Position numbers and translations under genes: made by a program
Notes under the pieces: generated by a model
Seen by the model: only the letters and a program-made list of their open reading frames with translations
Database searches by the model: none
What the model was told of the DNA's origin: nothing
Shown here: one piece after another, positions 41,001-52,900 of the stretch
Numbering within the stretch: position 1 is the stretch's first letter
How the letters are laid out: every line of letters starts with the position of its first letter
DNA from: Dirofilaria immitis
Lineage: Eukaryota; Nematoda; Chromadorea; Rhabditida; Onchocercidae
Direction of reading: 5' to 3'
DNA: 64,000 bases
Assembly (NCBI GenBank): GCA_024305405.1
Contig: JAKNDB010000088.1
Location: forward strand, 2,808,001 to 2,872,000

Positions 41001-43380
41001 AAGATGAGAAATTGACAATATTTGAAATATACAACATTCCAGACAATTAACATGGACTCTAACATCTTAAAGCAATGAACGTAAGCTTTCATTAGCAGAT
41101 TGGAAAATGGAAGAACAAAGGATCTTTGTATCATGATTTGGATAAATGATTCATTTAGGTGAGAAATCTTACAAATTTCTTTGCTCTACAAAATTGTTTG
41201 ATTATCTCATTTTATCATATTTTATTTCATAATTGGATTTTTGACTACTGTATTTTGAAAATACTACAGAAGGAATTTTTATTACAGTATCAAAGGAAGG
41301 AATTAACGATAAAATTCATGGAGAACATTTTCAAATTTTTATTCATATAGCATATATTGTTACTTTTTTCCTAATTTTTTTAATTTAAATGTTTTGTAAA
41401 TGTTATATTAATGATAAAATTGGTTAACTTAGCATCGTTGTAATAATAATTAATAATAATGATAATAATAATGATTTTTTTAATAACTATAATTTCTTTC
41501 TTTAATCGTTTCTTCAATGTATAATGTTACTGTATGTTAGAAATAAATAATTAATCTCTTATAGTATATCTTCTACTAAATCAATTTATTTATGAATATG
41601 CAAAATATTGCTATTAAATGTAATCAACAATTAAACCTTTGATTAACATGCAATATTATCTATAATTGATATAACGTTACCTATAATTAATTTTATAATG
41701 ACCTTTATGATAAGGCTTTTCATATTTTTAATTATACAAAATATATAATATACTACGTATTATTTGTTGTATTACATAACTTATTAAATTTAAGTATTTT
41801 TGATTATTAAAATTAGCATTATTTAAGTTTGCAAAAACATGAAACATTCATTAATTGATAAGTTATATCAGTAGTAATAAGAGTAAAATTAATTATTGAT
41901 TTTATAATTTGTTAGGAATATAAATGAAAGAAATTGCTAACTTTTATGCTTACGAAAAAAGATAGAAATATTGAAAACATAAAAAATAAGATCAAATGAA
42001 AAAGTTCGAAAAAGTTTATTAATTTTTAAATGAAATTGTTCAACTACTGGAAATGATTAAATGTTCATTTTTCAATTTTATATGTAATAACTTATTGAAC
42101 TGATAATTAACTCAACTCATTTAATTATATTAATAAATGAATTAATTTAATGAACTTTTATGCTTTAGTTTGAATGAAATAGGAAAAAGTTACAACTAAT
42201 ATTGTATCTCTTATTAATATATTTAAATTTTTAAACATAAGAAATAAAAATTTATTTATTTCGCTATCCATTTTTTCAAATTTATATCTTAAAATTTTTC
42301 AGTAATTTTAGGGAAATTGATAAGTATATTTATTATTGGCTACTTTTTTCATTGTTATAAGAGAATTTTAGTTTCTTCAAAATTATTTGCTCTGAAATTG
42401 ATCAATTGTTAACATGCTATTAACTTTCTTGTTATTCTTCAAGAAAACTCCCAAAAGATACAGATAGAGTGTATCGATTGATATTTATAATGTTAGTTCA
42501 AAAAAATTATAAAAATTGAAATAATTAATAATAATGCATTTAGTAGAATTAAAAAAAAACTCTGAAAATGGCAGTAAAAATATGAAAAAATAATTTCAGA
42601 ATAATTAAATAAAAATGGAAATGTTTCATTGTTTGATTAGATTTTTAATTTAAATTATTTTATTTCATTCCCAACAAGTTTTTCATTCTTTTTAAAAATT
42701 TAGAAAACAATTATTCCTCATGTATTTGCTGAAAGAAAGGACATCATGAAATTGATAACTGGATATTTGAAATCAATGGTGATTATATTATTTATGATTT
42801 GAACAATAAAATTACAGCCAGGATAAAAGGAGGACGGAAAGAGTAGAATAGTGGTGAAGTGAAACTTTTCTATTCGAGTAATTTATTTGCTTTATTTATT
42901 ATCAAGAAATCAGAAATTCAAAAAGAAAAGTTATTATGACGAAGAAGAGGACGGCTTTATTTTTAACAATTATTGATAATGTATTTATATTTTTACTGAT
43001 TTTTTATCTTTTTTGTCATAAATTGAAATGATACAACAACTTTTATTGATTTATTTAAAGTGATAGATCAAAACAATATAATTTTAACAATATTGATAAA
43101 ATTGCTGCATATAAATAACAAGCATATGCACATTTTCCAAATATTTTTAAATAATTCTTGACCTTCATGATCATTCTTTCATAAGATTCAGTTTGTCGAA
43201 AGACTTGAAATGTTTAATAATATAAATATATTGTTGAAATAATCATGATATTTTTGGATTATATAAATATCTCTATTTTATAAGATGAAATTATTTTGAT
43301 TCGTATTTCCAAAACAAAGAAATCATCTCTTCAACTCTTAATAACCCAATTATATGAAAAGGTTAAAATAATGCAAAATT

Positions 43381-43580
43381 ATTTCAATGAAACAATTATC
43401 TGATCCATTACTGTATTGATGATCGTAGGGTGCTATTCAAAAATATCATAAAAATTTTCATATAAAGAGGTCAAGATTATTTCCCGAGATCACCAATAGT
43501 CTCCATTGATAATTCGACGATTTTAATCTTCATATTCATCGAGAAATTGTATTGTATTGTAGTTGCGACGATAAACAAGT
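43381..43580 (-). CDS. Possible terminal exon of the large gene (weak)
   Basis: This segment is slightly richer in C+G than its surroundings and is open in two overlapping minus-strand frames. One runs LFIVATTIQYNFSMNMKIKI... to a TAA near 43481. The other ends NTIQFLDEYED and stop. The phase-1 end of the exon at 47120-46970 could join the first through a weak acceptor (attatgag). I cannot decide between the frames, and chance is quite possible. Confidence 0.2.
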
Positions 43581-43823
43581 CTCATAATAAAGTTTTGATA
43601 ACACAACAAATAATACTATCTATTTCGAGAAGACATCGATTTTCTAATAAAAATTTCATGACAAAATTATAAAACAACAAAATAATCAAAAGATTTGAAA
43701 AGCTTTTTTCCAAAATAAAGAAAATTTTATGGTTAAAAAATGATTTAACAAATTCTAAAAATATAATTTTAATCAATAAATACTCAAATACTATGTGTTC
43801 GCTTTTTTGACACAAATTGTAAA

Positions 43824-44062
43824 AGAGAAAGAAGGACAGAGAGAGAAATGGAGAGAGAGAGGAGAAAGAGATAAAGGAAATGATTGGGTAATTTTTGGTG
43901 GAATGGTTGGGTAGTTTTAGGGGAAAAAATGCTAAAAATAAATGAAAAATTAAAAAAAAGTGTGACGAATTTTAGTTTTTGACAATGATTTTTTCCTTTA
44001 TCTCTCTCTCTCCTTTATCTCTCTCTCCCTCTCTCCTTTCATCTCTCTCGCCCTCTCTCTTT
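43824..44062. repeat. Purine tract and complementary pyrimidine tract, inverted
   Basis: A GA-rich tract (about 43824-43875) is followed about 120 bp later by a CT-rich tract (about 43996-44062). The two are roughly complementary over some 45 bp and could pair as a long hairpin. Each alone is also a candidate for triplex DNA. Confidence 0.6.
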
Positions 44063-46587
44063 TGTTAATTCAATGAATTTTATTTTTTTTTTGAAATGAA
44101 AAATTATTAAAATATTTCCTGGAATACGAGAAAATTGGTTAGCATCAATTAAAAAATTTCTAAATTTTGAATTTTTGTTTAAAAATATAGCTTATTGGAT
44201 AATTAATAGTAATTAATAGGAAAATTGATAAGACAAAAAAACTAAATAAGAAATCTCAATGTAAGTTTAATTACTAATAATAAGAATAATAGTAAAACTT
44301 ATAACAAAAGCGTTGGTATATTTTTTGATGATTAGGATTTTATCAATTTTAGTTCAAATTTATTCTGATTTAATCAATTAACTGAACCGAATATACATTT
44401 TTGCATAACATTACGTTATGCTCAATAAATAAGTACTGATCAGAACAATGATTAGACCCGTTTAATCATATAGAAAATTTCTAAGTGATAAGATTGTAAA
44501 AGTAACAATAATATACAAAATGATAAAAATATATATCAATTTCAAATTTAATTTAGAATGCACGTCAAATTGCAAATTCAAAATATCTCTCAGAAAGAAT
44601 ACTAAAAACAAACACAGTTCTAAAAAAAATAAACAAATACAAAATCAAAAATGAATAAAATGAAACTAATGCATATAAACAGATAATAATTTATAATTTA
44701 AAATTAAAAAAATGAACAGTTATAAAATTTTATAATATTAGAAGAAAATTTATAAAAATTCATTTACAATTAAAATGATAAAAGATATCATTTCGAAAAT
44801 GTCACAACAAATTAAGAAAAAAGTTAAATATTCTATTAATTGCTTTAAAAAAATATCCTTTTTTGTTGCTTTAATTTTGCTAATAAAAATGACTGATTTA
44901 TTTTAATTAATTAAATTTTTTTGCCTAAAATAAATGAAAAAAGAAGAATGATGGCTAATTTAGTAATATAACGATGAAATTTCTAATCTTTAATTGAGTA
45001 AATTATCATATCGAGAAGAAAAGTTCTCCTTTTCAATTTCCTTTTTATCGATATTTTTTCAAATAAACAACCACTATATTATTACAGTTACAAATTACGG
45101 TCTCATTATTATAGTAACAAAGGAGAAAGTTAAAACAAATAACATCCATCTTTCATCTTTTAATGTTATCTATCGCAGGAATTAATTAATTAATTGATTC
45201 ATCAATCAGTTAATTTTGATGCTTTCTCAACTCTATCACTTATCATAATTATTAATCTTTTATGTTAATATTTATTTTCTTCAGAAATTAAAATTTTGCA
45301 TAGTATGAAATGATAATTTTCTCCTTTACATGCAGTATGAATGATAATTTTCTCCTTTAGCATTTTTACAAAAAAGAAATTAATTACAATAATAAAAAAT
45401 CACTTTACTTTAAAACATAAAAAGAAGAGAAAAGATTAATCGAATCAAAGAATAGAAATTGTATAATAGAAATGAATTTGCTTTGTTGTTTATTTAATGT
45501 ATTTATTTATATTAGCTATTTCTGCAAATTATTTAGTATAAAAATCTCATAAATTCCAATTTTTTTCTTTTTTTGATTACTTCAGTTTTTGTTAATAATT
45601 TCAATTTTTCTAAGACAAAAAGCCAAATATTTACTTTTGCTAATTTAATTATTTTATATTTTGCCTAATTATGCTAACTATTTTTATCATTTATCTTATT
45701 CGAAAAGTTTTCAATTTTTCGGTTATAACTTTTCTATTTATCTATAATTTTATTTAGACAAAAAAATTCTCATACTTTATAAAAGTGAAAAAATTAATTT
45801 CAAAATTTAAACGAAAATTAAATATTTTAAATTGCATTATTTTCTATTAAATCTTTCATAGGATTTTCGAAAAGTTTTAGAATATTTTAGAATTGGAATA
45901 TAGGACATTTTAGTGAGAAAAAGACTTAGTTATTTAATTACATTTAAAAAAATTTTTTATTTATCCTATTCTTGCAATTGATAAATAAAATCTTTAAAAA
46001 AAAAGAATCGAAAGAATTCAAACATTTTTTTGACAAATTCATTTTTAATGATTTCTTCGTTAATGTTAAATAATCATTAATTCAAATGAAATGCTCCGAT
46101 AAGAACAGTTATCTAATAGACTTTTTTAAAAAAATGCTTTACAAATCCAAAAGGAAAGATATTATTAAATTTTAGAAAATTTATTGAAAACGAAATTATT
46201 AATAATTAAATGTCGTATTCACCTAATTATTTTAAATTTAGTTAAAAATTGAAGGATAAAAATAATTATCAAATCTTATCAATTCATTGAAATAAAATTA
46301 TCAGTAGAAGCAAAAATGATGGTAATATATGCAAATTTGTTCTATTTTTCTAAATTATTTAAACTTAAATTACTATGTATAGTTATGACGATCCTGATAA
46401 GAAAATTTCTATCATACAATATCTTATCAGATTGCAGGTAATGAAAAAACAAGGAGAGAGAGAGAAAAAGTTATTAGACGATATCAAGTGAAATGATAAT
46501 AATTGATGAATTAGATGTAATGCATATTATTCTTTTCATATTAGTATCAAAGCTTTTCTTTATTAAGTATTTACTTCGATATTTACG

Positions 46588-46969
46588 CTTATGCATAATT
46601 TCTGAGTAAACATTTTACGCATCATAATTACGTATCCTTAAATTAATGAATCACGTATCACTTAAATAATGCCACATATGATTTTCTTTAATTACTATCA
46701 CTGCTTATTTTTCGAATGTATTATAATGAACGAATTATTCACGTAATTATAATTACGTATTCATAAATAAACAATTTACATAGCATAATTACGTATCATA
46801 AATAATCTGGCCGTGTAACTTCTTTAATTCTACTATTTACATTTTTTTTCAATATATTACAATTATATATTACTGAAAGAAATTGGTCACATATTATTTT
46901 ACGTATATACTAACTAACAATCCAGGTATTACGTATCAATTAATGACCGTATGTGATTTTTTAACGTAC
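46588..46969. other. Cluster of ATTACGTAT motifs
   Basis: ACGTA or TACGTA cores with an A/T flank occur about eight times in 380 bp, for example taattacgtatcc, ataattacgtattc, cataattacgtatca and attacgtatcaatt. It lies directly 3' of the exon 47120-46970, so probably in an intron. It may be decayed tandem repeat, or bZIP-type sites. Confidence 0.45.
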
Positions 46970-49900
46970 CATTATTGTTAGTTGGTACAGCAACACGTGG
47001 AATAAGTGATCGTTTCATTGGTGTAGGAATGGAATGCATTAAAGTTTTTTCATCAAATGATGCCAAGGATGATTCACTACCGAATGAATTCAATTCCAAC
47101 GTTGGCAAAGTTGCTTTTACCTAAAATTTAAAATTTTATTCAAAAAAAAATATTTTATAAATTCTCTTTCAATACATATAGGATTTATTTACACTATAAA
47201 TTGTTTAAGTTTTAATGAATCTTAAATGATTCTCAAAAGTTTTAAAACTTTATCAGGTTGTTAAATTCTTAATGTTTTTTCAAATTTCACTTCTTTCATT
47301 TACAAAATTTAAAATTTGTTTTTATTGTTATTAATTTAATTTTATTTATTGCACCTTATATTGAATTAATCTTATAAATTTATATTTCAAAAGCTTTTTT
47401 TTAATTTATTTTAATCATAATTCAATTTTATCCTATACTTATTGATTAATTAATCTGAAAAAAAAAATTCAATTTTTTTTCAAATATTTTTTTCAAAATA
47501 ATTCAATTTTATCCTATACTTATTGATTAATTAAATAGGGAAATTGGATGGAATGATTCGATATAGCTGGTAAATATTTGAAATTAAATAATTTTTTCAT
47601 TAAAATCTGAAAATATATATTGCAATGAATAATTTGATATAATTTCATATTTTTTATTTCCTTTTAATATTTTAAATTCAATTTATAAAAATATTTGTCC
47701 AAATAATTTTTGAAATAAATCCAAAAATTATTTTGCTAATTAGATTAAAAAAATTTATACCTGTATTTTTTTGAAGGCTAAATCAGTACCACTAGAGGGA
47801 ATTTTTCGGCGAGTCAAGAATTCTGGTTTCGTGATAACAATATCCAATCGATTGAAATCAATATAACCAATTAGTACTCGTCGTTCACCGTTTAAAACAT
47901 ACGTCGTATTGTAGCTCTCTTCAATTTTTTGACTTCCACGCATATCATCATTTAATGTCTCGATATTGCTAAATATGTGATAGGTGTTATCATAATGAGT
48001 TCAATTGATTATTTGTCATCAGTTTTATTTAATTCTTTTTTAATTACATACTATACTATATGTTAGAGCTATATCACTAATTTATTAGATCTTCAATATT
48101 CTGTATTTCGCTACCTGTCTAGTTTAAACGATATTGATAATTATAAACAGTAAAAATTCTCAAAGGTAAAAAAATTTACAAAGTAATGCTCAACGATAAG
48201 TTATATCTCCTCCATGCTGATACTATGAAAAAAAACTTCTGTTCTATTTTTTTAATTATGGAAATGTACCAATTCTAAAATTCTCAGCAAAACATTCATT
48301 GATGATTCTAATTTTACAAAATTATGCGACAGATAATAATAGTAATTCGAATTTTGAAATAAATATTTATTAAGAAACTTCAAGTTCAGTAAAATCAATT
48401 CGTACGGTAAGTACTGATCGTAACCCACATTATGAATTGAATATTTATTAAGCAGTCTTAGGTATAAATAAAATTTATTAGATAACTTTCAGTTTGAGCT
48501 ATCAAATATATAATAATACTAATCATGATTCAATTTTGAATCATTAATTGGATAATTTTATGTTTAGTATATCAAATCATACGGTAAATATTAATCGCAA
48601 CTCAATTCTTTAAAAAATTTATTGGTTAATTATAGATTTGATATTATCAAATATTGCTAAACGGTAAGTAGCAATGGTAACTCATATTCCAAGTTTATTG
48701 GATAATTTCAAATTTAATACCATCAAATACTTACCGTAATTCGTCATCTGTTACAGTATCTTTATCCGTACAATCATCTTCGTCACTAATCGTTACTTTT
48801 GATACGGATCTAAACGATTCTTTATCCAAATTTGTGCAAGATCTATAAAGTAATTGTAAAAAAAGACGAATATTTGTGCAAAATTTTTTTCGAAAATTCT
48901 TCAAAAAGAATTGAAATAAATAAAATTTAAAATCAAAAATTTTATAGAAATTAAAGTATTAAAAAAAAAGTGAAAATATCTGGAGATATTAGATTACAGT
49001 GTATCACGTGGATCATTGATATTTTGACGTTTTTCATCAATTTCTTCGCTAGAACTACGACTAACATAACCAATATCATCATCAGCAGAATTATGTTCAA
49101 TACGTCGTAATCCAAATTTACGTGATCGTATTCGGAATCGATTAATTATTTCGTTCAATGCTTGTGAATCGAATCTATTAATTGAATAATAAATGATTTT
49201 TGTTTATTCGAAATAAAAAAATTCAAAACAATGGTTACTTAAATTTTATATAAGATGAATTTTATGAATTGTAATTAATTAAACATTTAAAATTATATAT
49301 AAAAAAATTGAAATATATAGGAATACATAAAAATATATGATAAATAATATGTGTAAAAATGTAAATGCTAATAAATATTTAATCGAATACACAAATAATC
49401 ATATAAAATGAGCGAATTTTTTTTCATATATAATAATAAGTAAAAATTATTTTTGCGTATCAAATGATAATATGCAAAAATATAATATCGATAATTGGCA
49501 TTTAATTTATATGAAATAATGAAATTTAATTTTTTTCTATATGAAATGATGAAATTCAAAATTCAATGTAATTTTATTTAAATTGAAATACGTAAAAATA
49601 ACTATTACGTATTGATGGCATTTAAAAATTGTAAAAGATTAACAAAACAATATTGATTCCAAAAAAAAAAAGAACCTTTCTCGTTGTTCGATAAATATTT
49701 CCGAATATTTCATTTCATCATTATCATTATCATCGCCATTGACATTGTCATTATTATTATTAGCAATATTACATATCAGATGGAATAATTTGGGAAAATT
49801 ACGCATTAAAATATGTTCGATATGTAGTTCGTTTAGTAATTTCAATAATATCAAATATAATCGACTTGTTGTTGGCAATGATATACCAATTGATATCATT

Positions 49901-52900
49901 TGATCAACTTTTTCAATGCTTCATGAATTTCATCATAAGTTGTTGTATCAGAATTTTTAAAACAATCACCAATTATTTCAAATGTATTCCACCACAAATC
50001 ATAATTTTTGATCGTATAATGATTAATAATGCCAGAGTGAAATGAAATTTCAACAAAACTTTGACTTAATCGATTAATATTATCATTGAATGATTGTTGA
50101 ATAGTAGGAAGCATGGTAGTATTATTACTGATAGATGTAGATTTTGATAATGAATTATTATTTGATGTTCGGCGAAACTGTGGTTTTGGGGATAATAATT
50201 CCGAAAATTTTGCGCAACATTCTAATTCAAATCGTTCAAATACATAGATCAATGAACAAATATCCATTTTCGGTGACATTGGACAATTTAGCGCAATTAT
50301 TAACGGTGCAACAAATTTACATTTGATACAATCAGTTAAATCAGTTCGTATAAATAATGTTGTCTGAATTGTTACTGTAAATATTGCAATTTCAAAATTA
50401 CCGTCTAAAATAGCGGAATAAGCGATAAAATTGAAATTTTCACATTTCATTCCACGTGGTGTTATAATAGCTAAATTTGCATCAATATCAAGAAATTTGA
50501 GATTTGTTGAAATTCCAGAAAATGTAATCTCCGATCCGCTTAATTCCAAATGTATTGAACCGTGTGTTTCACCATCAAAAGAATTTTTTGCCAAATATTG
50601 AATATGCAGTTTTAGCATATTCATGATTTTGATATAAAATTCCTTCTATATTCACTTCATCACCGGTAGCAATTAAAGATTCTGAACCAATAATTTTACC
50701 ATCAATTGAAATAAATTCCGCTTCAAAAACGATATTTTTAACATTTTTAATCATTGCTTTTTCGTAATGCTCAATTTTTTTATGTGTATAGCATTCGAGA
50801 AAGTCAAAATTTGCTATTGTTCCGATTAGAAATAAATCATCAGATTCTAAAGAGAATTCACTGCTTTCACAGATTCCAATAATTTCACCACTAATATGGC
50901 ATATTCCATGATTAATTTTTAGAATAATTTTATGTTCAACAAATATTCGCCCTTGCAAATAACAATTATCTGCATAAATTGATATGGTTTTTAGATGAGA
51001 ATCAGATGATGATAAACTTAGTGTACCATCTGAAGCTAATGTTATCATTGAAGATATTAATTCGGTCATACGTATGTCACGTATTGCTAGAATAATTGAA
51101 TCACCATCTATTTTGCATGATCTACGGCATGATAAAATTCCAGCACCAACCATTTTAACTTGTCGAATTCTTGCATCAATAATCATCGATCCACACGTTA
51201 ATTCACCGTCAATAATTAACGTAAGATATTTGCAACTTCCGGTTATTCGTAATTGATTAGCTGTTATCAAAGCATCCTTTTTACAACAAATTCCGTAATA
51301 TATGCAACACCAAGTGTTACTTCTAGAATATTTGCAATTATGCGTGAGTTGAATAGTATTGCATCACGTGCTATAAATGCAATATTATTTCGACCATCAA
51401 TAATATCATTATCAATAAATAATCGAGATCGAGCAGTTATTTGAACTTGTCTATCAAATTTATGATTTAATGCTATGCAAGTTTTTGATGTTGTTGCGCC
51501 AAAATTTCCACGTTGCGCTTCAATACGACCTTCAGTTACGTGATTCCATTCATTGCTTGCTGAGAGTAATTTTGGTTGTGTACCTTCTAATTGAGTTTGT
51601 CCAGATTCACTACAAAAATTTGCTAAACGTATATTCATCTCATCATTAGCAAAAATACGATTAGTATTTTGTAGTTCACCGTTTCCAGAAATTTCAATAC
51701 GATCAGCTGAAAATACGGCATCGTTGTGAAAGAGATTCTCCACCAATAGAACTACTTCACGCATATGATTTTGTAATTTATCACCACTTGTTAAACGGCC
51801 ACGATTAATTAAACCATCCGTGATAATATAAACTTTTTCACCATTAAAACGAATTTGTCCTTCATGAAGCCATGCTGTAGCACATAAAATACCTTCCGGA
51901 AATAAAAGTTTTCCTGGAACGGAATCAATCAATGAAGTACGCTGCGTATGTAATGAATTGCATGATATTAGTGTACGATATGTAGCATTATTTGCTATCG
52001 AATCCATTCCGGAAAGTAATGAATAAGATGATGTTGAAAGTAGAATGGCTAAAAATGGTGCAATAATAGCTTCAGCTTTTAATTGTCCTTCGAGAATAAA
52101 TGCCGGATATGAATGTGTAACAAATGATAATATAGTTGTTAATGTTGAACATGATGAAATATTGAAATCTTTCAAACTTCGTCCTTTCAAAATTAGCGGT
52201 CCATCGAGTATTTCAAGTTGACCACCAATTGTTAGACGTGATTCGTTCACGTGCGGTACGCTTATTTCAATTTGATTAACTCGAATATAACCATCAAAAC
52301 GTACACGTTTTGCTATGTTCATAATTAAATAATTCGCAACAATTCGTCCATGACAACGCTCTTCTGATACATCATAAAATATCATTGTAAGCGTATCTTT
52401 CACAAAAATAATTGCATCTTCAGATTGCTCAAAACATGCAGTATGTAAATGTAAATTTCCATCAAGATACCATGATGAATCATTACGAAATGTTCCAACT
52501 GCGACAGTACCGCCTATTGTTATATTAACTCGTGCACCAGGTGTCGTTATCATATCATTACGTATATAAACGAGAAAATTTTCTAATGCTAAATATCCAG
52601 CAATAGTACATTGACCTTCAGCGATTATTTTCAATAAATTAGCGCTAAATTTTGATGACGCATAAAAATTTGCTGATCCTTTAAGCATAATTTTAATTGC
52701 TTCCTTAATTTTCCATAAACCACAATTATTAAATGATAATGCTTCGATTGTTGTTGTTTCTTCAACAAAAACTTTTCCAGTATGTAAAGTAAATAAGTCA
52801 CCTTGAACAGTTAATGATATAAAACGAGTTTGCCATGTTCCTGAAAAAAAAAAGCAAAACAAAATTAATTAATTATTATTATTAACTATTTTTTTAAATT

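Larger units (their letters stand above)
34998..46969. other. Long gene-poor region (about 12 kb)
   Basis: No splice-bounded, coding-like segment was found on either strand apart from a weak candidate near 43.4-43.6 kb. It holds a TGACCT direct repeat at 38042-38055, GATAAT-type degenerate simple sequence at 38340-38760 and purine/pyrimidine tracts at 43.8-44.06 kb. It also holds a cluster of ACGTA motifs at 46.58-46.97 kb. It should contain the receptor's promoter and the 3' end of the large minus-strand gene. Confidence 0.5.

Noticed and set aside
50575..51270. Reading 49896-50624, 50575-51270 and 51267-52862 as three separate genes
   Set aside because: They are consecutive pieces of one exon split by one-base indels in A runs; the protein character and splice phases are continuous across the breaks.
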